The notes under the pieces are model-generated. The model was given only the letters and a program-made list of their open reading frames with translations. It had not been told where the DNA came from and did not search any database. Positions 17,838 to 26,175 of a stretch of DNA of 64,000 nt are shown here, one piece after another. This stretch comes from Burkholderia anthina (GTDB lineage Bacteria > Pseudomonadota > Gammaproteobacteria > Burkholderiales > Burkholderiaceae). Location: the NCBI RefSeq assembly GCF_902498995.1, contig NZ_CABVLY010000005.1, positions 1-64,000 of the forward strand, read 5' to 3'. Positions within the stretch are counted from its first letter, which is position 1. Every line of letters begins with the position of its first letter. The position numbers and the translations under genes were made by a program.

Positions 17838-20800
17838 ATGGAAGCGAAGAACGAGGAAGTCGTCGCACACCTGCTCTCCGACGTCGTCGAGTTCGCGCGC
17901 GGGCGGCTGCCCGAAGCGACGTTCCGGATCGTCGAACCGTTCTTGCGTCACTACTACGATTTCGTCGACGCCGACGATCTGCAGAATCGCAGCATCGCCG
18001 ACCTGTATGGCGCCGCCATGGCGCACTGGCAGACCGCCCAGAAATTCGTGCCCGGCAGCGAGCGGCTGCGCGTGTACAACCCGATCCTCGAGCAGCACGG
18101 CTGGCACTCGGATCACACGGTGATCGAGATCGTCAACGACGACATGCCGTTTCTCGTCGACTCGGTGACGATGGCCGTCAACCGCCTGGGGCTCGCGCTG
18201 CACTCCGCGCTGCATCCGGTGTTCCGCATCTGGCGCGGCAGCAACGGCGGCATCGAGCGCGTCGACGCCGGCGGCGCAACATCCGACGACAACCGGTCGC
18301 AACTCGCATCGTTCATCCATTTCGAAGTCGACCGCTGCGGCGACGCCGCCCTGCTCGACACGCTGCGCGACGACATCGCGCGCGTGCTCGGCGACGTGCG
18401 CGCATCGGTCGAGGACTGGCCGAAGATCGTCGACATCGCGCGCGCGACGATCAAGGACATGAAAGCCCGCGAATCGACCGCGGAAGACATCGAAGCGCGC
18501 GCGTTCCTCGAATGGATGGTGGCCGACCACTTCACCTTCCTCGGCCAGCGCGATTACGCGCTGGTGTCCGACGGCCCGGGCTTCGGCCTGCGCGGGATGG
18601 AAAGTCCGGGCCTCGGCCTGCTGCGCGACGCGCTGCGTCCGTCCGGCGCGCCGGACGTGACGCCGCTGCCGCCGGCCGCCGCCGAGATCATCACCGGCCC
18701 CTGGCCGATCTTCGTGACCAAGGCGAATTCGCGCGCGACCGTGCACCGGCCCGGCTATCTCGACTACGTCGGCGTGAAGCTCGTCGGCCCCGACGGGAAA
18801 GTGGCGGGCGAGCGACGCTTCATCGGGCTCTATACGTCGACCGCCTATTTCGGCTCGTACACCGAGATTCCGATCGTGCGCCGCAAATGCGCAAACATCG
18901 TGCAGCGCGCGGGCTTCTTGCCGAAAGGACATCTCGGCAAGTCGCTGGTGACGGTGCTCGAAACCTATCCGCGCGACGAACTGTTCCAGGCCGACGAAGA
19001 CCAGCTCTACGACATCGCGCTCGGCATCCTGCGGCTGCAGGAACATCAGCGCACGCGCCTGTTCGTGCGGCGCGACCGCTTCGACCGCTTCGTGTCGTGC
19101 CTCGCGTTCGTGCCGCGCGACAAGTACAACACCGACCTGCGCCGGCGCATCGCGAAGCTGCTCGTCGACGCGTACAACGGCGTGAACGTCGAATTCACGC
19201 CGCTGCTGTCGGAATCGGCGATCGCCCGCATTCACTTCGTCGTCCATGCGGAACCGGGCACGATGCCCGACGTCGACACGCGCGAGCTCGAAACGCGGCT
19301 CGTGCAGGTCGCGCGCCGCTGGCAGGACGATCTGGCCGACGCGCTGCTCGACGCATTCGGCGAGGAGCAAGGCAACCGCCTGCTGCAGCGCTATGCGGAT
19401 TCGTTCCCGGCCGGCTATCGCGACGACTATCCGGCGCGCACGGCCGTGCGCGACATCGAGCTGATCGAACGCGTGAAGGCATCCGGCCAGCTCGCGATGA
19501 ACCTGTACCGCCCGATCGAGGCGGAACCGCGCGCATTCCGCTTCAAGGTGTATCGCGCGGGCGACCCGATCGCGCTGTCGCGCAGCCTGCCGATGCTCGA
19601 ACATCTCGGCGTGCGCGTCGACGAGGAACGGCCGTACCGGATCCAGACGCAGGATGCCGCGCACGCGTGGGTACACGACTTCGGGCTCGAACTTGCCGAC
19701 GATACCGAGTTCGACATCGAGCGCGTGAAGGGCCTGTTCGAAGACGCGTTCGATCGCATCTGGAGCGGCCGGATCGAGAACGACGATTTCAACCGCCTCG
19801 TGCTGCGCGCCCATCTGAGCGCGCGCGAGGTCACGATTCTGCGCGCGTATGCGAAATACCTGCGGCAGGTCGGCTCGACGTTCAGCGACGCATACATCGA
19901 GCGCGCGCTGACCGGCAATCCGGCGATCGCGCGACAGCTCGTCGAACTGTTCCTGCTGCGCTTCGATCCGGCCACCGGCGACACGGGCGGCACGCGCGAC
20001 GTGCAGGCCGAACGCTTGCTGAAGGCGATCGAGACGGCCCTCGACCAGGTGCCGAACCTCGACGAGGACCGGATCCTGCGCCAGTTCCTCGGCGTGATCA
20101 ACGCGACCGGACGCACCAACTATTTCCTGCGCGACGCGAACGGCGAACCAAAGCCGTACCTGTCGTTCAAGTTCAACCCGGCGAAGGTGCCGGGCCTGCC
20201 CGAACCGAAACCGATGTTCGAGATCTGGGTGTATTCGCCGCGCGTCGAGGGCGTGCACCTGCGCGGCGGGCGCGTCGCGCGCGGCGGCCTGCGCTGGTCC
20301 GACCGCCGAGAGGATTTCCGCACCGAAGTGCTCGGGCTGATGAAGGCGCAGATGGTGAAGAACGTCGTGATCGTGCCGGTCGGCTCGAAAGGCGGCTTCG
20401 TCGTGAAGAACCCGCCATCGCCGAGCGATCGCGAAGCGTGGATGCGCGAAGGCGTCGCGTGCTATCAAACGTTCCTGCGCGGGCTGCTCGACCTGACCGA
20501 CAACCTCGCCGGCAACGCGATCGTGCCGCCGCCCGACGTGGTGCGGCACGATCCCGACGATCCGTATCTGGTCGTCGCCGCCGACAAGGGCACGGCCACC
20601 TTCTCCGACTACGCGAACGCGATCTCGCACGAATACGGCTTCTGGCTCGACGACGCGTTCGCGTCCGGCGGCTCGGTCGGCTACGACCACAAGAAGATGG
20701 CGATCACCGCGCGCGGTGCTTGGGAATCGGTGAAGCGGCACTTCCGCGAGATGGGCGTCGATACGCAGACGACCGACTTCACCGTGGTCGGCGTCGGCGA

Positions 20801-22688
20801 CATGTCGGGCGACGTGTTCGGCAACGGGATGCTGCTGTCGCCGCATATCCGGCTCGTCGCGGCCTTCGATCACCGGCACGTGTTCCTCGACCCGAACCCC
20901 GATCCGGCGACGAGCTTCGCGGAGCGCCAGCGGATGTTCGCGCTCGAGCGCTCGAGCTGGGCCGACTACGATACGGCCGCGATCTCGTCGGGCGGCGGCG
21001 TCTATCCGCGCACCGCGAAGACGATCCCGCTGTCGCCGGCCGTGCAGGCCGCGCTCGGCATCGACGCGCACGCGCTGCCGCCGACCGAGCTGATCCGCGC
21101 GATCCTGCAGGCGCCGGTCGACCTGCTGTACAACGGCGGCATCGGCACCTACGTGAAGGCCGCGCACGAAACCCATCAGCAGGTCGGCGATCGCGCGAAC
21201 GACGCGGTGCGCGTGAACGGCGCGGACCTGCGCTGCAAGGTCGTCGGCGAAGGCGGCAACCTCGGCTGCACGCAGTTCGGCCGCATCGAGTTCGCGCAGC
21301 GCGGCGGGCGCATCAACACCGACGCGATCGACAACTCGGCCGGCGTCGATTGTTCGGATCACGAAGTCAACATCAAGATCCTGCTCGGGCTCGTCGTCAC
21401 CGACGGCGAGATGACCGAGAAGCAGCGCAACGCCCTGCTCGCGGAAATGACCGACGAAGTCGGCCTGCTCGTGCTGCACGACAACTACTACCAGACGCAG
21501 GCGCTGTCGATCGCGGGCCGCTACAGCGTCGAGCTGCTCGACGCCGAGGCGCGCCTGATGCGCTGGCTCGAACGCGCGGGCCGCCTGAACCGCGTGATCG
21601 AATTCCTGCCGACCGACGACGAGATCGCCGAACGGCAGGCCGCGAAACAGGGCCTCACGTCGCCGGAGCGCGCGGTGCTGCTCGCGTACAGCAAGATGTG
21701 GCTCTACGACGCGCTGCTCGAAACCGACGTGCCCGAGGATCCGCTCGTCGCCGCGATGCTCGTCGACTACTTCCCGAAGCCGCTGCAACAGCGCTTCGGC
21801 GAACCGATGCACCGCCATCCGCTGCGCCGCGAGATTCTGGCGACGCACCTGACCAACGCGCTCGTCAACCGCGTCGGCTGCACGTTCGTGCACCGGCTGA
21901 TGGAGGAAACCGACGCGAAGCCGGGCGACATCGTGCGCGCGTGCATCATGGCGCGCGACGTGTTCGATCTCGATGCGGTGTGGCGCGACATCGATGCGCT
22001 CGACAACCGGGTCGCCGACGACGTGCAGGCGCGCATGTTCGTCGACGTCGCGCGGCTGCTGGAACGCGCGGCGCTGTGGTTCCTGCGGCATCTGCAGTCG
22101 GGCGCGGTGGCCGACGGCGGCGTCGCCGGGCTGATCGCGCGCTGCCGCGACGCGGTACAGCGCATCGCGCCGCAGTTGCCGTCGCTGCTGCCGGCCGACG
22201 TGCTCGACGCGCTGTCCGAGCGGCAGCGCGTGCTGGTCGACGCCGGTGTCGACAGTGCGCTGGCGGTGCGCGTCGCGAGCGGCGACATCTCGGCCGCGCT
22301 GCTCGACATCGCCGAAGTGGCGGCCACCTGCGACCGCAGCCTCGAACTCGTCGCGGGCGTCTACTTCTCGCTCGGCACACTGCTCAACTACGGATGGATC
22401 GGCGAGCGCGCGGCGGCACTCCCGACCCCGACGCACTGGGACATGCTGGCGCGCGCGGCGGCGCTCGCGGAAGTCGCGCGGCTCAAGCGCGCGCTGGCGA
22501 GCAGCGCACTCTCGGAATCGTCGGATTCGACGGCGCCCGAAACGATCGTCCACGCGTGGCGCGAACGCCGCGAGGCCGCGCTGCAGCGCTACGAGCACCT
22601 GCTCGCCGACCTGCGCGCGTCGGGCGGCGCAAGCCTCGCGGTGCTGCTCGTGGTGGTGCGCGAGATGGCCGTGCTCGAACGCGCGTGA
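17838..22688 (+). CDS. gdhB: NAD-dependent glutamate dehydrogenase, large 180-kDa class
   Basis: A 1616-residue enzyme, the standard length of this class, converting glutamate to 2-oxoglutarate and ammonia. Long N-terminal regulatory segments precede the dehydrogenase core: RGGLRWSDRREDFRTEV, then KAQMVKNVVIVPVGSKGG near residues 830-850 (substrate lysines), and the nucleotide-side VVGEGGNLGCTQFGR near 1134. GAGVDCSDHEVNIK-like sequence follows. The start at 17838 has AGGAG 7 bases upstream; in-frame ATGs at 17814 and 17703 are less supported. The opposite strand carries a 1636-codon open frame that is an artefact of GC-rich codon use. The gene probably serves amino-acid catabolism. Confidence 0.95.
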   Translation: MEAKNEEVVAHLLSDVVEFARGRLPEATFRIVEPFLRHYYDFVDADDLQNRSIADLYGAAMAHWQTAQKFVPGSERLRVYNPILEQHGWHSDHTVIEIVNDDMPFLVDSVTMAVNRLGLALHSALHPVFRIWRGSNGGIERVDAGGATSDDNRSQLASFIHFEVDRCGDAALLDTLRDDIARVLGDVRASVEDWPKIVDIARATIKDMKARESTAEDIEARAFLEWMVADHFTFLGQRDYALVSDGPGFGLRGMESPGLGLLRDALRPSGAPDVTPLPPAAAEIITGPWPIFVTKANSRATVHRPGYLDYVGVKLVGPDGKVAGERRFIGLYTSTAYFGSYTEIPIVRRKCANIVQRAGFLPKGHLGKSLVTVLETYPRDELFQADEDQLYDIALGILRLQEHQRTRLFVRRDRFDRFVSCLAFVPRDKYNTDLRRRIAKLLVDAYNGVNVEFTPLLSESAIARIHFVVHAEPGTMPDVDTRELETRLVQVARRWQDDLADALLDAFGEEQGNRLLQRYADSFPAGYRDDYPARTAVRDIELIERVKASGQLAMNLYRPIEAEPRAFRFKVYRAGDPIALSRSLPMLEHLGVRVDEERPYRIQTQDAAHAWVHDFGLELADDTEFDIERVKGLFEDAFDRIWSGRIENDDFNRLVLRAHLSAREVTILRAYAKYLRQVGSTFSDAYIERALTGNPAIARQLVELFLLRFDPATGDTGGTRDVQAERLLKAIETALDQVPNLDEDRILRQFLGVINATGRTNYFLRDANGEPKPYLSFKFNPAKVPGLPEPKPMFEIWVYSPRVEGVHLRGGRVARGGLRWSDRREDFRTEVLGLMKAQMVKNVVIVPVGSKGGFVVKNPPSPSDREAWMREGVACYQTFLRGLLDLTDNLAGNAIVPPPDVVRHDPDDPYLVVAADKGTATFSDYANAISHEYGFWLDDAFASGGSVGYDHKKMAITARGAWESVKRHFREMGVDTQTTDFTVVGVGDMSGDVFGNGMLLSPHIRLVAAFDHRHVFLDPNPDPATSFAERQRMFALERSSWADYDTAAISSGGGVYPRTAKTIPLSPAVQAALGIDAHALPPTELIRAILQAPVDLLYNGGIGTYVKAAHETHQQVGDRANDAVRVNGADLRCKVVGEGGNLGCTQFGRIEFAQRGGRINTDAIDNSAGVDCSDHEVNIKILLGLVVTDGEMTEKQRNALLAEMTDEVGLLVLHDNYYQTQALSIAGRYSVELLDAEARLMRWLERAGRLNRVIEFLPTDDEIAERQAAKQGLTSPERAVLLAYSKMWLYDALLETDVPEDPLVAAMLVDYFPKPLQQRFGEPMHRHPLRREILATHLTNALVNRVGCTFVHRLMEETDAKPGDIVRACIMARDVFDLDAVWRDIDALDNRVADDVQARMFVDVARLLERAALWFLRHLQSGAVADGGVAGLIARCRDAVQRIAPQLPSLLPADVLDALSERQRVLVDAGVDSALAVRVASGDISAALLDIAEVAATCDRSLELVAGVYFSLGTLLNYGWIGERAAALPTPTHWDMLARAAALAEVARLKRALASSALSESSDSTAPETIVHAWRERREAALQRYEHLLADLRASGGASLAVLLVVVREMAVLERA

Positions 22689-22703
22689 CCGGCGGTCGCG
22701 GCG

Positions 22704-23579
22704 CTACACCGTCGCGACGAGCAGCGCTTCCGCGTTGCTCGGCGGGTGCAGGCCGTCGGTGCGATCGGCGAAGTAGCGGCGCGTGAGCGCCGCGGCCGAC
22801 ACGTGGTCGGCCTGCGCGAAACCGGCTTGCATCGCGAGCGCGCGGATTTCCTCGGGCATGAAGAAGCTGATGAACGGCGTGCCGCTGGCGCGCGCGCCCT
22901 TCGCGGCCATTTCGAGGCCCGGGCGCACGTCCGGATCGGCATGCTCGAGCGGCAGCAGGAACGTCATCGCGAACGTCGAGCCCGGCGCGAGCGACGCGAC
23001 TTCGCGCATCGCGGCCGCGTTCGCTTCGCGCGTCAGGTACATGCTCACGCCGGTGGACACCACGACCGCCGGCTTGCCCGCATCGAAGCCAGCGCGCACG
23101 AGCGCGTCGCGCCACGATTGCCTCGCTTCGAAATCGACCGGCACGAACCGCAGCCAGTCCGGCACGCCGAAACCGGTCTCGGTCAGGCGGCGGCGCTTCC
23201 ATGCCTGCGGCGCCGGCGGATCGACCTCGAATACGGTGACGCGCGACGCCATCTCGGGCCGGCGCTGCACGAAACTGTCGAGGCCCGCGCCGAGGATCAC
23301 GTACTGGCTCACGCCCCGCGCGGCCTGCTCGACGACGAGATCCTCGATGAAGCGCGCCCGCGCGACGATCGACGCGCGAAACGGCCGCGTGAACTGCGGG
23401 TCCATGTCGCCGCGCTGCTGCCAGCCCGGCGCCGGTGCGAGCAGGCGCAGGCCGACTTCGTCGGCAAGCACGTGCGGCGGCGCATCGAGTTCGACGTGCA
23501 GCGCACGCCACAGCGCGACGCGCGCGGCGGTGCTGTCGGGGGCGTCCGGCGCGTCGTGGTGCGTGTCGGTCATCGCCAT
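22704..23579 (-). CDS. SAM-dependent methyltransferase, leucine carboxyl methyltransferase (LCM/TIGR00027) family
   Basis: A 291-residue protein with the LCM-type motif I QYVILGAGLDSFVQRRP near 92-108, an acidic VFEVDPPAPQAWK near 117-129 that binds the ribose, and VVVSTGVSMYL near 172-182. Bacterial members methylate diverse carboxylates, often in secondary metabolism. It converges on the glutamate dehydrogenase gene with only 15 bases between stops. It lies 4 bases after the VOC gene stop on the same strand, so it is probably the last gene of an RHH-VOC-methyltransferase unit. The start may be 23579 or the ATG two codons later. Confidence 0.85.
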   Translation of the reverse strand: MAMTDTHHDAPDAPDSTAARVALWRALHVELDAPPHVLADEVGLRLLAPAPGWQQRGDMDPQFTRPFRASIVARARFIEDLVVEQAARGVSQYVILGAGLDSFVQRRPEMASRVTVFEVDPPAPQAWKRRRLTETGFGVPDWLRFVPVDFEARQSWRDALVRAGFDAGKPAVVVSTGVSMYLTREANAAAMREVASLAPGSTFAMTFLLPLEHADPDVRPGLEMAAKGARASGTPFISFFMPEEIRALAMQAGFAQADHVSAAALTRRYFADRTDGLHPPSNAEALLVATV

Positions 23580-23583
23580 GCCC

Positions 23584-23934
23584 TCACGCGTTCGGCTTGC
23601 CCGGCGCCTGCAGGCGCCAGACGCGGCCGTCCGGATCGCGCACGGTCATGTCGCGCGTGCCCCAGTGCGTGTCCTCGAACGGCGTGACCACGTCGACGAT
23701 CGGCTGCGGGCGAACCGCCTGCTCGTCGGGCACCTTCAGCACGACCTGCATGTCGGGGGGCTCGCTCGGCGGCACTTCGGCGATGAACAGATACGGGCCG
23801 TCGCCGCTTCTCAGCTGGCCCGAGTGGTGATCGGTTTCGAATTCCAGCGTAAAGCCCAGCGCCTGGAAGAACCTCGCCGATTTGCCCCAGTTGTGCGTCG
23901 TCAGGAACACGGCTTCGATTCGCTCGGATGACAT
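23584..23934 (-). CDS. VOC-superfamily (glyoxalase/bleomycin resistance-like) protein
   Basis: A 116-residue single-module-pair VOC protein (NWGKSARFFQALGF at the first beta-alpha-beta, FEDTHWGTRDMTVRDPDGRVW at the second). The paired His/Glu positions of metal-binding members are only partly obvious, so it may bind ligand without catalysis. AAGGAG sits inside the end of the upstream RHH gene, one base from its stop, so translation is coupled. No substrate can be named. Confidence 0.82.
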   Translation of the reverse strand: MSSERIEAVFLTTHNWGKSARFFQALGFTLEFETDHHSGQLRSGDGPYLFIAEVPPSEPPDMQVVLKVPDEQAVRPQPIVDVVTPFEDTHWGTRDMTVRDPDGRVWRLQAPGKPNA

Positions 23935-23935
23935 G

Positions 23936-24112
23936 TCAATTCTCCTTGGTGGACGGGCCGGCCGGCGGCTGTGCCGCGGCCAGATACGCGCGCAAAGCGT
24001 CGGCCACCAGCGCGGACAGCGACTGCTCCGTTTCGATGGCGCGATGCTTGACCTGCCGGATCAGGCTCAGCGGCAGGTACACGTTGAATTGCTTCACTTC
24101 TTCGTCGGTCAT
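23936..24112 (-). CDS. Ribbon-helix-helix (CopG/Arc-type) DNA-binding protein
   Basis: A 58-residue protein, too short for common gene cut-offs. An N-terminal strand [16 protein letters not shown] is followed by two helices ([20 protein letters not shown]), the standard ribbon-helix-helix layout. It stops one base before the VOC gene ATG and carries that gene's ribosome site. No toxin-like partner is seen; the downstream genes are a VOC protein and a methyltransferase. Immediately upstream are three CTAG cores at exact 8-bp spacing, the type of site such proteins bind, so autoregulation is likely. No clear ribosome site precedes the ATG; translation may be leaderless. Confidence 0.8.
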   Translation of the reverse strand: MTDEEVKQFNVYLPLSLIRQVKHRAIETEQSLSALVADALRAYLAAAQPPAGPSTKEN

Positions 24113-24117
24113 GGGAA

Positions 24118-24137
24118 CTAGTATGCTAGCAATCTAG
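24118..24137 (-). promoter_or_regulatory. Candidate RHH operator: three CTAG cores at 8-bp spacing
   Basis: CTAG occurs at 24118-24121, 24126-24129 and 24134-24137, each within an 8-mer of the form TTGCTAGN or ATACTAGT read on the minus strand. The array begins 6 bases before the RHH start codon. CTAG is normally rare in such genomes, and phased short repeats are typical of Arc/MetJ/CopG operators, so negative autoregulation is inferred. Confidence 0.6.
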
Positions 24138-24226
24138 CAAATGTCAAACACGGCATCCGGAACCCGCCACCGCAGCGGCACGACGGACGACGCGCATTCC
24201 CGCGCCGGCGCCGCACCGCCGGGCGC

Positions 24227-25060
24227 TCACATGCTGGCCGCGCGCGCCGCCACCCGTGCGAACAGCGCGTCGAGATCGAAGCCGGCCGTATCGATGCCGA
24301 TCGTGTCGCGCAGGCACGCGCCCCACCCGGCCGCATCGTCGAACGTCGTCGTGCGTCCCGCGCCCGCCGCGTCGCGCACCGTCAGCGCGGTGTTGAACAG
24401 CGCCGCGCGGCCGTCCGGCAGCACGCGGCACGCGATCAGGTCGTTCACGAAGATCGAGTCGGGATACGTCGACGTGAACCAGTTCGCGGCCTCGTAATCG
24501 ATCCACTCGGCCGGCTTCAGCGAAAAGCGGTAGGTGGTCTGCCAGCCGTCGGGAATCTCGAACTGCATGTCGAACTCGCCGTCGACCGGCGCATCCACGA
24601 CGCGAAACGCACCGTGCGGCGTCGACTGCCGTTCGCCCGGCACGAAGCGCAGCGGCGCGGTCAGCGTCGCGCTGCCGAAGCCGATGTCCGCGAGCCAGGT
24701 CGCGCCGTCGAGATCGATGCGCAGCAGCATGTGCGTTTGCGCGGTGACGGCCTCCGGCGGCCGCATCCAGCGCACGCGCGCGATCAGCGGCGTCACGCGA
24801 AAGCCGATCGTCGTGAGCGCGGTATGGAACAGCTTGTTGAGTTCGAAGCAGTAGCCGCCGCGGCGGTGCCCGACCACCTTGTCGACGATCGCGGGCAGGT
24901 CCAGCGCGACGCGCGCACCCGTCAGCGGATTGAGGTTTTCGAACGGGATCGCCTGCGGGTGCAGCAAATGCAGTCGGCGCAGCACGTCGAGCGTCGGCTC
25001 GGCCGGGCCGTCGTAGCCGATGCGGGCGAAGTAGCGCGGGAGGTCGAACGAGTCAGTCAT
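24227..25060 (-). CDS. nat: Arylamine N-acetyltransferase
   Basis: A 277-residue enzyme transferring acetyl from acetyl-CoA to arylamines or hydrazines in the cytoplasm. The catalytic triad is complete: Cys71 in RRGGYCFELN, His110 in TAQTHMLLRID and Asp125 in WLADIGFG. The N-terminal IPFENLNPLTG segment is also typical. I chose the ATG at 25060 (MTDSFDLPRYF); the frame could extend 13 codons upstream, but that part has no family match. It is a single-gene unit on the minus strand. Confidence 0.93.
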   Translation of the reverse strand: MTDSFDLPRYFARIGYDGPAEPTLDVLRRLHLLHPQAIPFENLNPLTGARVALDLPAIVDKVVGHRRGGYCFELNKLFHTALTTIGFRVTPLIARVRWMRPPEAVTAQTHMLLRIDLDGATWLADIGFGSATLTAPLRFVPGERQSTPHGAFRVVDAPVDGEFDMQFEIPDGWQTTYRFSLKPAEWIDYEAANWFTSTYPDSIFVNDLIACRVLPDGRAALFNTALTVRDAAGAGRTTTFDDAAGWGACLRDTIGIDTAGFDLDALFARVAARAASM

Positions 25061-25184
25061 GAACCGGCACCGATAACAGGGGACACGCCACGATAGCATC
25101 GAGCGAAACCCCCATGTTACGCGGGGCCATGCTGGCGAGCCGCGCGCGACGCCGGCACCGCGTCGCGCACGGTATGCGGTTTCG

Positions 25185-25877
25185 TTACGGCAGCAGCTTC
25201 AGCGCGGACGATGCGACCGACGGCACCGAAATGCCCTGGCTCGTCGCGAACTGCACGGCCTGGCTGAGCGTCGACGTGAGCGACTGCAGCTGGCCCGGCG
25301 CGCTTTGCGCGATATACGACGCGGCCTGCATGTTCTGCGGGTTCAGGCCCGACTGCAGCAGCGACGCGGCGCTCGTCGAACCGAGATTGCCGAGCCCGGA
25401 CTGCAGTTGCGAATACTGCGTGAGGCCCTGGCCGAGCGACGCGAGGCCGCTGCTGAATGCCTGCTTGTCGACCGGGCCTTGCGTCGCGCCGCCGCTCGCG
25501 AAGGCCTGGCCGAGCGCCTGCGACACCGACTGCTGCGCGCCGCCCATCTGCGACAGCGCGGCCGGCGTCAATGCGTTGCCGTCGCCCAGCAGGCCGGCAG
25601 CCTGCTGCGCCTGCCCGGCCGCGCCGGTCATGCCCATCGCCGATGCGAGCGACGACTGGCCGGCCAGCACCTGCCGGTTCGCGCCGACGTACGCCTGCAT
25701 CAATTGCGCGACGCCGCCCTGCGCGGGCGCGGCCTGTTGCTGCCCGCCGCCGAGCAGCGACGATCCGATCGACTGCAGGTCGAGTTGCGCATGCGCGGTG
25801 CCGTTCACGCCAAGCAGGATGCCGAATGCGATGCCCGCCGCTACCAGGCGCTTGCCCGTCGCGCGAATGTGCTCCAT
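25185..25877 (-). CDS. Secreted DUF2501 family protein
   Basis: A 230-residue protein with a signal peptide (LVAAGIAFGILLGVNGTAHA, cleavage after about 30), then a Gln/Ser/Gly/Ala-rich helical body (LDLQSIGSSLLGGGQQQAA, LASLGQGLTQYSQLQSGLG). It matches the DUF2501 type known from E. coli YjjA, which has no established function. GAGGGA precedes the ATG at 25877; the longer frame to 25988 is unsupported. It is predicted to be periplasmic. Confidence 0.78.
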   Translation of the reverse strand: MEHIRATGKRLVAAGIAFGILLGVNGTAHAQLDLQSIGSSLLGGGQQQAAPAQGGVAQLMQAYVGANRQVLAGQSSLASAMGMTGAAGQAQQAAGLLGDGNALTPAALSQMGGAQQSVSQALGQAFASGGATQGPVDKQAFSSGLASLGQGLTQYSQLQSGLGNLGSTSAASLLQSGLNPQNMQAASYIAQSAPGQLQSLTSTLSQAVQFATSQGISVPSVASSALKLLP

Positions 25878-26175
25878 GTGTTTCCCTCGTGCCGGAATGA
25901 TTGAGGCCGACATTTTCGAAGCGCGTCGCACACCGCCGCAACGTCTGAAACACATCGAAACGAAATCGCCTGTCAGGGCCGCTTGCAATTCCGCCGCCGC
26001 ATTGCCTCGCGGCGCGCATTCATCCGGACCGGCTGCGCGATATCAAGCACGCCGCGCGATTCGTTCCTTTGCCGCATCAATATGGCGTGTTTCGGGTTTC
26101 GGCAATTGACGGCGCGATGCGCGTTTTCTGGTGCGCGCCCACCGCCCTTTGTCGACCGGCCCGTCGCGTCGCGCG
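25878..26175. other. Intergenic stretch, nothing recognised
   Basis: About 300 bases between the DUF2501 gene start and the amidase stop. Both neighbours are on the minus strand. No terminator, promoter match or small gene was recognised. Confidence 0.4.

Noticed and set aside
17688-22598. A 1636-codon open frame antisense to the glutamate dehydrogenase gene
   Set aside because: Very Arg/His/Asp-rich composition, no recognisable domain and no ribosome site. It is explained by GC-rich third positions of the real gene on the other strand.
18512-22786. A 1424-codon frame on the plus strand overlapping the glutamate dehydrogenase gene
   Set aside because: Arg-dominated shadow frame with no family resemblance, fully inside the confirmed gene apart from its end.
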